From contig CM055100.1 of the NCBI GenBank assembly GCA_029204225.1, positions 52,083,260 through 52,141,259 on the forward strand: 58,000 bases of DNA, read 5' to 3'. Below the pieces are notes generated by a model. It had not been told where the DNA came from. It worked only from the letters and a program-made list of their open reading frames with translations, and did no database searches. Of the stretch, positions 34,790-46,125 are shown in pieces. Made by a program: the position numbers and the translations under genes. Position 1 is the first letter of the stretch. Every line of letters starts with the position of its first letter. Source of the stretch: Diphasiastrum complanatum (Eukaryota > Streptophyta > Lycopodiopsida > Lycopodiales > Lycopodiaceae).

Positions 34790-37700
34790 GATTCTGGCTC
34801 TGACTCAGACGAATGCTCTGGAGACAACTCAGGGCCCTGAGTTGACTCTCACAGCCGATATTTGTGCCTATCTGGAACTGTCATGGGCTGTGTATATGAG
34901 GAGGAGGACTCGTCACTAGCATCATCCTTATCAACCTCCGCATCAGCCCCCAAGCAAGCCAAACCAACAACACCTGCTCCAGCTGGCTGTAATGCTGCAC
35001 CTCTAGCTGTACCTGGAGCCCTGCGTGGTCGTCCTCTCTTCCCTGGCAGTTTCTGTGCCTTGCCTTTCTTGTTTGGTGCACCCTTGGGCCTTCCTGGTCT
35101 CTTGCGGACAAGAGGAGCTGTCAATGCCTTATCACCCCCATGCAAATCACCTGGCTGGCTAGGCTGGGCCCAAGCTGAGGCCGGCTGAGATAGGGAAGCA
35201 AAAGAGGGAACTCCCTGTGCAGCTGAGCGAGGAGGATGAGCTCGTGGAGTGTGTGCCCGTGGGGCTGCTGCTGGTGGAGGAACTGGCTGTGCAGGAGGCA
35301 AGTACAGCGGCGATATGTACTGAAAGGGGCGCTGCGGTGGCCGGTACTGGCACATCCTGGGTGCTGGTTGGCCGCAACTGATCAGTGATCGTACTCAGTG
35401 TCCTCATGGATGGTGTGTAGAGTCCAGATGCACTTGGATGATCCGTTTAGTAGTGCTTTTTCGGACTCATCTTCATTAATCTCGATATCTCCTTCAGAGA
35501 GCACCCATCCATGCTTAGGTTCAGCAATCAATTGTGGGCGTCTAGAAAGAAGACCTGTTCTTTCAGCAGAAGGATAGGATGGAGGATGACGGGTGCTTTC
35601 AGCAGGCACATGTATTGAGTATGTGGCTGGTTCAGGAGTGAACTTTTCAGCACATGGCTGGGTTTTCCCCATCCAGATCGAAGACCCGGTAACATCTCTG
35701 ACCAGGAATCTGTTTCAGGATCATATGGGAGCCAGTGGAGTGGGTGCTGCCAAAGGAGGAGGATGTGAAGTGGGTGCTACCACTGGAGGAGCCACTGTGG
35801 ATGTGGGCACTGCAAGAGAAAACCTGGGCACAGATGCTGGCCTGCCATGGAGACCTGGTGCTGCAGAAGTGGACGGCGATGGAGGGGCTGTAGGCCTGAA
35901 TGGCATCGGTGGCACTGGAGGAGTTGTGCGGCGCACATATACCTCTGAGGAACTGGAGGAACTGCAGGCACCTCGTGTAGCTGCTCTGGCTGAGACTCTG
36001 TGTAGGGCATGCTGGCTAGAGAGGATGGGGGCGCCCTGACGCTCGGCATCTGCTGGCCCTCTGAATCCAACTCTGCAATCAAGTCGTCCAGCTAGGCATC
36101 CGAATACAAATGCTCTGGGCTCTGGGACTCATCATGTGCACCATCCTCTGGATCTTCCTGTGCCTCATCCCGTGAATCAACCCGTGCCTCATCCCGTGCC
36201 TCGCCATGTGCACCCTGTAGACCCTGCATGGCCTCCCAATCTGTGCAATCAAAGTCATCTGGTGCCTCCTCTTGTGTGCTGTCGTAGTAACGGCCATGAC
36301 TCTGTACTGCACGCATCCAAGCAGCTGCGGGACCGGCATCTAAATCACTCTGCCCTCTATCAAGAGCCTCCTCCATCATGTCGAAATAGGTAGGTATGCC
36401 ACTGGCCCCCCCTGTGTGCCCTGCCTATCTCCCAGTATAACCTGTGCCATGTGCCCCACCTCTGCCACGTGATGCACCTGTGACCCCTGCCCGTGGCGTG
36501 TGCCCTGCACCTGTATCATCTGCCTCATCCCTCTCTGATCTGCCAAACACAACCCGAATGGGCTCATCCTCATCATGCTCATCCTCTGACACTGGCTCAT
36601 CGGCCTCATACAATGGAGGCTCTCTGTGCTCAAGCCCAAGCTCTCTCTCTCTCATCTCAGCAAGCTCCCTCTCTCTCTCTTCCATCAACTGTGTGCCCAA
36701 GTCATCTGCAGGCATGGGATGGACGCTGTCCGTAGGCAAGTCAACCTGGCGCTCCAAATCAAATATCTTCGTCTGCAAGGTCAAAATTGAGCGTGTCAGG
36801 ACAACAACTTGATAAAAAATTGAAACCTACATTTTAGTGAGACGTCAACCAACATGCTATGGGAGAATAGCCCATCACCTGCAATGCGCTCGAAATGGTC
36901 GGCAGTCTCCTGGCGAGACGTGCGTTGGTGCTACAGAACACCAACCGCTCCAACTGACTCACTGACAGCCTGTTTCTTCTCCTCGTGTGAATGAGGGCCC
37001 ATGTGCTCCAATTACGCTCACACACGGAGGCAGCGCAATCCTATGGTACGTGCAATGAAATGGTTCAGCACACGTGCACGGGTGGACCGTCAACGAACAC
37101 AGCAAGTGAGGATGAGATGAGATACATACCTGTGAAAGGACACGCAGTGCAAGACGTTGTATGGAGGGATAGGTGCTACCGAACATGGTCCACCAGGTAA
37201 TGGGGAGCTGCCTCCTCTCTGGATCTTGAGCCGGGTGACCGAACGTGCCCATGCAGAAACGAAATGCAGCTAACTCCTCCATGAGTCTGATAGGATCCAA
37301 GCCAATGTGTGGACCCAACCTGTAGATGTACTCAAGCCAATCCGCCTCGAGCTCCCTGTCTGATATCTGTGTCGGAGAAAGGAAGAGGGGATGCAAGATG
37401 TGTGCAACGCTGTGGATACTCCTGTGAAAGTAGTTCCACCGCGTCTCCCAGATGAACCTCAGCTCTGTCATCCTGCACGAAGTCGAAGCAAATTTTGGAA
37501 AAAACGTAACATCGACAGAAAGACAAACTAGCAAACACTGAAAAGATAAAGAACAATTGCAACACTGTACCACATACCTCTCTGGCTGCAAGATGGGCAG
37601 CTGCAGGAACTGTCCAATCCGGTCCATGAGCTCATACACCAATCCAAGTGTGGACCCCTCGCTGTCAACCATGCGGAGCACAATGTAGAGTGGTCGAAGC

Positions 37701-39258
37701 AGTCCTGACAATGTCTGTGCATCCCTCCAGAACTGGTCTCCCCTCACCGTGGAAGAAAAGTGCTCCCCATCCTCCGTGTGCTGAAACGTACTGGCACGCC
37801 AAAGATCATTGGCAACCATCTGTAGAAGCTGTGCCCTGCACCTGATCAAACCGTCGATGACCACCAGGTCGAATGCAAAGCGTGTGGGGGCTGGCTTACG
37901 GAGGTCCAAATGGCTGAACACCCGGAACATGGCAAGAACACGCCTCTTCCCAGGAAGAGGGCCTCGCGGACGATGGCTCTAACCCAGGGAAGTGCACCTA
38001 TGTCCCCCATCCAAAAGTCTATGTCGTGCGCTGCACAGGGGGTATGGACGATGTGAGGGAACTCTCTCTCTAGCAGGTTACCCATCTGAACGCAGTTGGT
38101 GGCATTGTCCGTCACCACCGTAACGACATGTTGGGGGCCTATGGACAGTATGGAAGACCTAATGACATCGTACATGAAATCTGCAGATATGACTCTCTCC
38201 CCCTACTGCAATCCACGGCTCTCAAAAATTGTGTACCCAAGCAGCTGGAGACCAAGATGTTGAGGATCGGCCTCCTCCTGACATCAGTCCAGCCATCGGA
38301 CATGATGCTGCATCCATATGTGGCCCAGTGGCGGTGTAGAGGCTCCATCTCTCTAGACAAGGACTCAACCCTATCTCTCAGCATGTGTGTGCGGACAACC
38401 TCTGAACCAGGGACTCTCCAGCTAGGGCTGACAGACTGTGCAAGGTGGAATGCCCTTCTGAAGGGCTCAGAATCGGTGATGGCAAACGGTAGGTTCAACT
38501 CGTAAATCAAACTGGCCATGGCCTGCGTGGCCTCTCTGTCCATGTGCGGCTGATGCGCACCGCGAATGGTCTGCTGTACAAGGGCTCTACCTGGTGGGCG
38601 ACGGGTGGTGGACCTCCAGCACGGTGCACCAACCGTGACAGGAATGGACGATGACGCGACAGGCTGGGCACTAGTGGATGCATCGGCTGTAGACGTGGAA
38701 TGGGGAGAGTGGGATGCACTGGCAGGGATGGCTGCAGCAGCATAGGTGGGGTGCACTGGTGGAGGGGCAACATCTGGCATGGGGTACGAAAACTGCTGGC
38801 TAGGGAGGTCATCCGGATGGGAAGGGAAGGAAGAAGGGATCTCATCCACATCCTCGAAGGCCTCGTCAGTAGCATCTGGGGCCTGCTCGGGTGGCGGAGA
38901 ATCCATGAGAAAATCTTAAACTGGGGGCGTGCGAGGAAAAGGACGTGGAGGTGGAACCGCAGTGGCAACTGGCGGACGTGATGGGACGGGATCCTCCGGA
39001 ATGGGTGCAGATGGGAGTGCGTGTGGCGGAACTGTCTGAGGGGGATGAGGGGCAATGGTGGGACGGGATGAGGATGGACTCCCTCTCCTCGTGCGTGCCA
39101 GCCAAGCACGCAACAACTCTGGGTCAGCCACATAAGGAGCAGTACAAAACCGGAGAACGCCCTCCGAAATGGTGTTCTCCCCTGCCACGCGCCGCGGCCC
39201 GCAGGTGTCCAGTAGCCGCTGCCTGTCGGGGATGGACATGCTGCCACAAGGGATGGAC
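34790..39258 (-). pseudogene. H1 hAT transposase, four exons, disrupted
   Basis: Exons on the reverse strand: about 39258-37578, 37472-37130, 37040-36879, 36772 to about 34790, all with GT-AG borders conserved in H2. Domains: Pro-rich N-terminus; DUF659 (CSIMSDGWTDVRRRPILNIL); CAAHDIDFWMGDIG; hAT dimerisation (WWTMFGSTYPSIQRLALRVL; CERNWSTWALIHTRRRNRL); then a long Glu/Arg and Pro/Ala tail with two AT-hooks at 35106-35020. The BED finger present in H2 is missing. Lesions include a stop before DFLMDSPPP near 38918, frameshifts near 38200 and 37945, stops in exon 4, the foreign insert 35367-35727 and loss of the natural stop by deletion into the small ORF region. Confidence 0.85.
35367..35727 (-). 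other. 361-bp foreign segment inside the H1 transposase tail
   Basis: H2 and H4 read straight through here (GGTGCTG|CC...GGAGCCAGTGG), while H1 has 361 bases of unrelated, less G/C-biased sequence. On the transposase strand it has an open frame (MGKTQPCAEKFTPEPATYSI ... GWVLSEGDIEINEDESEKAL) ending with TGA. The composition looks like ordinary plant coding sequence, so this may be a captured host gene fragment. I do not recognise the source. Confidence 0.6.
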
Positions 39259-39670
39259 ATGCAGATGAAGCTAAAGCTGGAAGGATGGATTGTTGGAAAA
39301 AAAACAACAGGGTTCACTGTTGGAGAGACGCCGAAAATGGGCGAAGGCAGCGAAGGCAGGGCGAAGGCAGGGAGAGGCAAATCAGATGCAAGGCAGGGCG
39401 GTCTGTGGGCGAGGGCGACGCAAATCAAAAGAGGGGCGAGCGAAGGTAGGGCAGCAAAACCAGGAGCGATGGCAGGGCAACGATGGGCTGAAAAAAAATT
39501 TGGGAGAGAAAAAGCGAGGGGGGCGGGTAGTTTAGGTTAAAAAAAATTAAAAAAAATATTAAATAATAAATATATTATTATATTGTGGTACCGTGGTACC
39601 AGTATGGTACCGCGGTACCAGTATGGTCCCGCAATACCGGGATCCGCGGTACCTGGTACTGCGAGACCTA

Positions 39671-39672
<2 letters not shown>

Positions 39673-39736
<64 letters not shown>

Positions 39737-39858
39737 ACATGAGGGTCCGGGCCGGACCATGAAATATTAGCTTGTAGAATATCCTTAGTGTAAATGCAAC
39801 AGATAGCAATGTAGTTCTATGTATATATGTATATATATGTATATATATATGTATATAT
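39673..39858. repeat. (AT)n microsatellites and duplication junction between H1 and H2
   Basis: An (AT) run of about 60 bp follows H1, then the 22-base start of H3-like sequence, the duplication junction at 39756/39757, 68 bp of host-like flank and a second ATATGT-rich run into which H2 is set. Confidence 0.9.
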
Positions 39859-40111
39859 CATAGTACCCTCTGGTACCGCTGGTATGGTACCGCCGGTACC
39901 ATATCAGTGGTACCGCCGGTACGGTACTGCCCTGGGATCCGCGGTACCAGGGCGGTACCATTTTTAATATTTTTTTTTATTTTTTAATATATTTTTAGTA
40001 ATTTTTTTTTGCATATTAACTACCAAAAAAGGACAAAAAAAAGTAAAAAAAAGGGGGTTCTGGGTGTAAAAAAAGAGGGTACAGTACATGATGCAGGGGA
40101 CTGTTGCAGTG

Positions 40112-40287
40112 GCACATGGGCACTGCGAGTGAGCAGACCGAGGGGCCAATGGGAGACCAACACAGGGGGGTAGCATCACATGGGGGCAAGTACAGAGGCA
40201 CATGGGCATTGTGGGTGAGCAGACCATGGGCCCAATGGGAGACCAACATAGGGGGGAGCATCACATGGGGGCAGGTACAGAGGCACA
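40112..40287. repeat. 86-bp minisatellite in the hAT leader
   Basis: Two copies of an 85-86-bp unit start GCACATGGGCA at 40112 and 40198, with the start of a third at 40283. H4 has the same array (from about 53003) and H1 a differently arranged version (34020-34190). It lies between the subterminal palindromes and the small ORF. Confidence 0.85.
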
Positions 40288-40330
40288 TGGAGGGATGATG
40301 GGGATCCACATGGCCGATCAGGCTGTGAGG

Positions 40331-40340
40331 ATAAATAGGC
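40331..40340 (+). promoter_or_regulatory. Candidate TATA box for the small ORF
   Basis: ATAAATAGGC, followed by ACTCAC, is at the same place in H4 (TTAAATAGGCACTCAC at 53364). H1 has a decayed version (AAAATAAGCACTCA). Conservation across copies about 130-180 bp before the ATG suggests the core promoter. Confidence 0.45.
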
Positions 40341-40510
40341 ACTCACAATGCCATTGTGGTCGGCATTTTCAGAGGCTGTGAGAGGGCTAGTGATAGACAG
40401 TGAGAGAGCAAGCGAGAGCCGGTGACAGGCTGTGAGAGGCTGTTTGAGAGCCAGGGTGCTGTGAGAGGGTGTTCAAGGATCAGGGTGCTGTGAGGAGAAG
40501 GTCGATCGAG

Positions 40511-40855
40511 ATGGCTGAGCACATACCACCGAAGCCCGAGGGCGAAGCCAGGAGAAAGCTTGAGGAAGATATCCGAAGGCACAACGAGAGGCATCGGAAG
40601 CAAGAGGCAGATATCCGAGAGATGCTGCGACAGACTCGACAGAGAAATCCGGAACCGGAGCCACCCGCCCCCGCTGTGGATCCTGTCCCCGCTGTCGAGC
40701 TGGATCTGGATGAGCAGATCGGAATGAATTTCACACGACGGCAGCTCATCATGGTTAGGGAGAGGGCGGCCAGACGTCGGGCTAACCGGGAGGCAGAGCA
40801 AGAGCGACAAAACAATGCACCAGACGAGGGCGAGGAGTCGGTGGAGGATCAGTGA
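40511..40855 (+). CDS. hAT-associated small basic ORF (intact, 114 aa)
   Basis: MAEHIPPKPEGEARRKLEED opens an uninterrupted 114-codon frame. Residues about 10-45 are highly charged and probably helical or coiled-coil (RRHNERHRKQEADIREMLRQ). A Pro-rich linker follows (EPEPPAPAVDPVPAV), then DLDEQIGMNFTRRQ, a second basic helix (IMVRERAARRRANREAEQER) and the acidic tail DEGEESVEDQ. It is transcribed toward the transposase. Homologues occur in H1, H3 and H4 at the same position, so it is an inherited element gene. hAT elements normally encode only a transposase, so this is unusual. Role unknown; a transposase partner or regulator is a guess. Confidence 0.75.
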   Translation: MAEHIPPKPEGEARRKLEEDIRRHNERHRKQEADIREMLRQTRQRNPEPEPPAPAVDPVPAVELDLDEQIGMNFTRRQLIMVRERAARRRANREAEQERQNNAPDEGEESVEDQ

Positions 40856-41381
40856 GGGATGTTTAGAATAGATGAGGTCCACCCGTATGTGGCGGACTGT
40901 TGCTATGTAGTTTTCGGCAGTTTATGGTGCAGCAAATAACTAGATGGCTGCTTAAAAAAATGACAGTATATGTGATGTTATCCTGATACAACAGTTGAAT
41001 ATATACATAGTTGTTTTTTTTTGTGCAACGCGAGCCTGGTCATGTAAGATGCAATGTCTGTAATTTCTTTAAATGCAGATGTATTACATGTGTTTATGAA
41101 ATGTCGTTTGGGGTGTAGGGGTGATTGTTGTGCTCATGATGTAGGTGCATATATGTGAAGCTAGCATTCACTTCAAACGAAATTAAATGAAAATAGGATT
41201 CAGACACGCACATAGAATTCTTCAACATAAAATAAAGCATCACATGTACAGAGCGACATACGCACAATGTGCAGCAAATAATGTAGGCCAAACACTGTAT
41301 ATAATGTGAAAAATCATCTGAGTACAATGGTAGACCGTCTGCTAGAGACAAACTACTGAAACTAAAACAACAGAGCCACAA

Positions 41382-44300
41382 TCAATGCTCTGGCTCTGAC
41401 TCAGACGAATGCTCTGGAGACAACTCAAGGCCCCGAGCTGACTCTCGCAGCCGATATCTCTGCCTGTCTGGAACTAGCATGGGCTGTGTATCCGAGGGGG
41501 AAGACTCGTCATCCTCATCCTCCCAATCAGCCTCCGCATCAGCCCCCAAGCAGGCCAAACCAACAACACCTGCTCCAACTGGCTGTGATACTGCACTTCT
41601 ACCTGTACCTAGAGCCCTGCGTGGTCGTCCTCTCCTCCCTGGCAGTTTCTGTGCCTTGCCTTTCTTGTTCGGTGCACCCTTGGGCCTGCCTGGTCTCTTG
41701 CGGACAAGAGGAGCTGTCAATGCCTCGTCACCCCCATACAAATCACCTGGCTGGCTAGGCTGGGCCCAAGCTGAGACCGGCTGGGATAGGGAAGCAAAAG
41801 AGGGAACTCCCTGTGCAACTGAGCGAGGAGGATGAGCTCGTGGAGTGTGTGCCCGTGGGGCTACTGCAGGGGAGGAACTGGCTGTGCAGGAGGCGAGTAC
41901 AGTGGCGATATGTACTGAAAGGGGCGCTGTGGTGGCCGGTACTGGTACATCTTGGGTGCTGCCAAAGGAGGAGGATGTGACGTGGGTGCTGTCACTGGAG
42001 GAGCCACTGTGGATGTGGGCGCTGCAAGAGAAAACCTGGGCACAGATGGTGGCCTGCCATGGAGACCTGGTGCTGCAGAAGTGGACGGCGATGGAGGGGC
42101 TGCAGGCCTAAATGGCATCGGTGGCACTGGAGGAGCTGTGCGACGCACATACACCCTCTGAGGAGCTGGAGGAACTGTAGGCACCTCATGTGGCTGCTCT
42201 GGCTGGGACTCTGTGTGTGGCATGCTGGCAAGAGATGATGGGGGCGCCCTGACACTCGGCATCTGCTGGGCCTCTGAATCCAATGTGGCAACCAAGTCGG
42301 CCAGCTGGGCATCCGAATACAAATGCTCTGGGCTCTGGGACTCATCCTGTGCACCAGCCTCTAAATCATTCTGTGCACCAACCTCTGAATCATCCTGTGC
42401 ACCAACCCCTGAATCAACCCAAGCCTCATCCTGTGCCTCATCATGTGCACCCTGTAGACCCTGCATGGCCTCCCAATCTGTGCAATGAAAGTCATCAGGT
42501 GCCTCCTCTGGTGTGTTGTCGTAGTAACGGCCATGACTCTGTGCTGCACGCATCCAAACATCTGCGGGACCGACATCTAAACCACTCTGCCCTCTATCAA
42601 GAGCCTCCTCCATCATGTCGACATAGGTAGGTATGCCACTGCCCCCCCCTGTGTGCCCTGCCTGTCTGCCGGTATAACATGTGCCATGTGTCCCACCTCT
42701 GCCACGTGATGCACCTGTGACCCCTGCCCGTGGCGTGTGCCCTGCACCTGTATAATCTGCCTCATCCCTCTCTGGTCTGGCAAACACAACCTGAATGGGC
42801 TCATCCTCATCATGCTCATCCTCTGACACTGACTCATCTGCCTCGTACAATGGGGGCTCCCTGTGCTCAAGCCCAAGCTCTCTCTCTCTCATCTCGGCAA
42901 GCTCCCTCTCTCTCTCTACCATCAACTGTGTGCCCAGGTCATCTGCAGGCATGGGATGGGTGCTGTCCGTAGGCAAGTCAACCTGGCGCTCCAAATCGGA
43001 TATCTTCGTCTACAAGGTTTAAAATTGGCATGTCAGAGAAACAACTCTATCAAGAAATGAAACCAACATACCAGGAGTCAACCAACATGCTATGAAAGGT
43101 TAGCTTATCACCTGCAATGCGCTCGTAATGGTCGGAAGCCTCCTGGCGAGACGTGCGTTGGTGCTACATAACACCAACCGCTCCAACTGACTCACTGACA
43201 AGCGGTTCCTTCTCCTCGTGTGAATCAGTGCCCATGTGCTCCAATTACGCTCACACACGGAGGCAGCACAGTCCTGTGGTGCGTGCATTGAAATACTTCA
43301 ACACATTGTGGCAGAGGTGAAACTTCAACGAAACACAAAAAATGGAGGATAAAATGAGATGCATACCTGAAAAAGGACACGCAGTGCAAGACGCTGTATA
43401 GATGGGTATGTGCTACCGAACATGGTCCACCAGGTAATGGGTAGCTGCCTCCTCTCTGGATCCTAGGCAGCCGGGTGGCCGAATGTGCCCATGCCGAAAC
43501 GAAATGCAGCGAGCTCCTCCATGAGCCTGATAGGATCCAAACCTATGTGTGGACCCACCCTGTGAATGTACTGAAGCCAATTGGCCTCGAGCTCTCTGTC
43601 TGCGATCTGTGTCGGAGAGAGGAAGAGGGGATGCAGCATGTGTGCAACGCTGTGGATACTCCTGTGGAAGTAGTTCCACCGCGTCTCCCATATGAACTTC
43701 AGCTCTGTCATCCTGCAGGTGAGGGGCATGTGGTTTAGGGCATTACGAAAAAGCTTAACACTGACAGAAAAACAAACTAGCAAGTACTAAAAAGATAAAG
43801 GTCAATTGCAACACTGTACCGCTTACCTCTCTGGCTGCAAGATGGGTAGCTGCAGGAACTGTCCAATCCGGTCCATGAGCTCATACACCAGTCCAAGTGT
43901 CGACCCCTCGCTGTCAGCCATGCGAAGCACAATGTAGAGTGGTCGAAGCAGTCCTGACAATGTCTGTGCATCCCTCCAGAACTGGTCTCCCCTCACCGTG
44001 GAAGAAAAGTGCTCCCCATCCTCAGTGTGCGGAAATGTACTGGCACCCCAAAGATCACTGGCAACCATCTGTAGAAGCTGGGCCCTGCACCTGATCAAAC
44101 GGTCGATGACCACCAAGTCGAATGCAAAGCGCGTGGGGGCTGGCTTACGGAGGTCCAGATGGCTGAACACCCGGAACATGGCAAGAACACGCCTCTTTCT
44201 GGTGACAAAAGTCACCAGGAAGAGGGCCTCCCGGACGATGGCTCTAACCCAGGGAAGTGCTCCAATGTCCCCCATCAGAAGGTCTATGTCGTGGGCTGCA

Positions 44301-45700
44301 CAGGGGGTATGAACAATATGAGGGAACTCGGCCTCTAGCAGTACACCCATCTGAATGCAGTTCGTGGCATTGTCCGTCACCACCGTGACGACATGTTGTG
44401 GGCCTATGGCTAGGATGGAAGACCTGATGACATCAAACATGAACTCTGCAGATATGACTCTCCCCCCCCTGCTGCAATCCACTGCCCTCAAAAACTGTGT
44501 GCCCATGCAGCTGGAGACCAGTATGTTAAGGATCGGCCTCCTCCTGACATCAGTCCAGCCATCGGACATGATGCTGCAACCGTAAGTGGCCCAGTGCCGA
44601 CGCAGAGGCTCCATCTCTCTAGACAAGAACTCGACCCTATCCCTCAGCATGTGTGTGCGGACAACCTCTGAACTAGGGACTCTCCAGCTAGGGCTGACAG
44701 ACTGTGCAAGGCGGAAGGCCCTTCTGAAGGGCTCAGAGTCGGTGATGGCAAAGGGCAGGTTCAGCTCGTAAACCAGACTGGCCACGACCTGTGTGGCCTC
44801 TCTGTCCATGTGCGGTTGATGCGCGCCGCGAATGGTCTGCTGCACGAGGGCTCTCCCTGGTGGGCGACGGGTGGTGGACCTCCAGCACGGTGCACCAACC
44901 GTGACGGGAATGGACGATGACGCGACAGGCTGGGCGCTGGTGGATGCATCGGCTGTAGACGTGGAATGGGGAGAGTGGGATGCACTGGCAGGGATGGGTG
45001 CAGCAGCATAGGTGGGGTGCACTGGTGGAAGGGCAACATCTGGCATGGGGTACGAAAATTGCTGGCTGAGGAGGTCATCCGGATGGGAAGGGAAGGAAGA
45101 AGGGATCTCTTCCACATCCTCGAAGGCCCGCCCAGTACCATCCTGGGCCTGCTCGGGTGGCGGAGAGTCCATGAGAAAGTCATAGACTGGTGGAGTGCGA
45201 GCAACAGTGGGTGGTGGTGGAACCGCAGTGGCAACTGTCGGACGCGATGGGACGGGATCCACCGGAATCTGAGCGGATGGGGGTGCATGAGGCAGAACTG
45301 TCTGAGGGACAAAGGGACCGGAGGAGGTTGCACTCCCTCTCCTCGTGCGTGCCAGCCAAGCAGGCAGCAACTCTGGGTTAGTCACATAAGGAGCGGTGCA
45401 AAATCGGAGAATGCCCTCCGAAATGGTGTTCTCCCCTGCCACGAGCCGCGGCCCTTAGGTGTCCAGTAGTCGCTGCCTGTCGGGGACGGTCATGCTGCCA
45501 CAAGGGGCAGCATTCAAGGTGGCACCATTTTTGGCGCGTGCACCGAGCAGATGGCCTTTAAGGCGAGTGACGGATGCAGGAAACTCGACGAGACAGTATC
45601 GGCAGCGCACGATCTTCTAACCGGTCTTGTCGGCCTTGTCGGCAACCCGCCTGACAATGTCTACCTCGTCCCACAGACCGGAAAGGTCGGATTGCACCAT
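41382..45700 (-). pseudogene. H2 hAT transposase with BED finger and AT-hook tail, four exons
   Basis: Reverse-strand exons 45700-43827, 43712-43367, 43273-43112, 43009-41382, in phase and GT-AG. Exon 1 starts MVQSDLSGLWDEVDIVRRVA with a BED-type finger (IVRCRYCLVEFPASVTRLKG, HLLG). A Pro/Ser/Ala linker and DUF659 follow (SIMSDGWTDVRRRPILNILV near 44560; VVTVVTDNATNC; CAAHDIDLLMGDIG). Exons 2-3 hold the dimerisation region (WWTMFGSTYPSIQRLALRVL; CERNWSTWALIHTRRRNRL). Exon 4 adds about 540 residues: a Glu/Arg heptad segment (MVERERELAEMRERELGLEH), acidic and Pro-rich parts, two AT-hooks and the acidic end SSESEPEH. Total about 1,330 codons, far longer than common plant hAT transposases (roughly 600-900). 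Lesions: TAG after DKADKTG, TAA before GPRLVAGEN (TGC in H1), and a one-base deletion near 41863. Confidence 0.88.
41616..41702 (-). other. Paired AT-hook motifs in the transposase tail
   Basis: RKRPGRPKGAPNKKGK and LPGRRGRPRRA each contain the Gly-Arg-Pro core with flanking Arg/Lys that defines AT-hooks, which bind the minor groove of AT-rich DNA. The same pair occurs in H1 (35106-35020) and H4 (54682-54596) with almost no change, although the surrounding Pro/Ala sequence varies more. Confidence 0.8.
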
Positions 45701-46071
45701 TGCAGATGAAATGAGGGATGGATTGCTGGAAAAAAAACAGCAGGGTTCATTGTTGGAGAGACGCTGAAAATGGGCGAATGCAGGGCAAAGGAAATCAGAT
45801 GCAAGGCAGGGCGTTGCGTGGGCGATGGGCGACGCAAGGAATCAAAGGCAGGCAAGAAAAACCAGCAGCGATGGCAGGGCGGAGAGGGCGCAAAAAAATT
45901 TCAGAGGAAATGCGAGGGGGGCGGGTAGGTTTAGGTAAAAAAAAATTTTAAAAAATATTAAATAGTAAATATATTATTATATTGTGGTACCGCAGTACCA
46001 TCATGGTACCGCGGTACCAGTATGGTCTCGCGGTACCGGGATCCGCGGTACCCAGTACCGCGGGACCTATG

Positions 46072-46078
46072 GTATATA

Positions 46079-46122
<44 letters not shown>
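46072..46122. repeat. (AT)n microsatellite flanking H2
   Basis: An ATATGT and (AT) run of about 50 bp between H2 and H3. Confidence 0.95.

Positions 46123-46125
<3 letters not shown>

Larger units (their letters stand above)
33792..39672. mobile_element. Large two-gene hAT element H1
   Basis: 5,881 bp from CATAGTGGCCTCTGG to GCGAGACCTATG, flanked by ATATATAT on both sides within (AT) microsatellites. The first and last 100 bp are crowded with GGTACC, CCGCGG and GGTACCGC palindromes. A small ORF lies on + (34410-34775) and a spliced transposase gene on - (39258 to about 34790). Compared with H2 it lacks about 520 bp between the two genes and the BED finger region, and has gained a 361-bp foreign segment. 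It is not autonomous. Confidence 0.88.
39859..46071. mobile_element. Large two-gene hAT element H2 (most complete copy)
   Basis: 6,213 bp from CATAGTACCCTCTGG to GCGGGACCTATG with identical, non-trivial 8-bp duplications GTATATAT (39851-39858 and 46072-46079). Both ends carry dense GGTACCGC/GCGGTACC palindrome arrays. Gene order: left end, 86-bp minisatellite, small ORF (+, 40511-40855), 526-bp spacer, transposase (-, 45700-41382), right end. The 8-bp duplication, DUF659 and C-terminal dimerisation motif place it in the hAT superfamily. It carries a few disabling mutations. Confidence 0.93.

Noticed and set aside
36444-36812. + strand open frames across H1 and H2 (for example 34862-35188, 36444-36812, 38128-38505, 44966-45469)
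   Set aside because: They are antisense shadows of the G/C-rich transposase exons, whose own frame carries the conserved hAT motifs.
40112-40287. CRISPR-like regularly spaced repeats in the hAT leader
   Set aside because: Direct minisatellite with no unique spacers, in a eukaryotic transposon.
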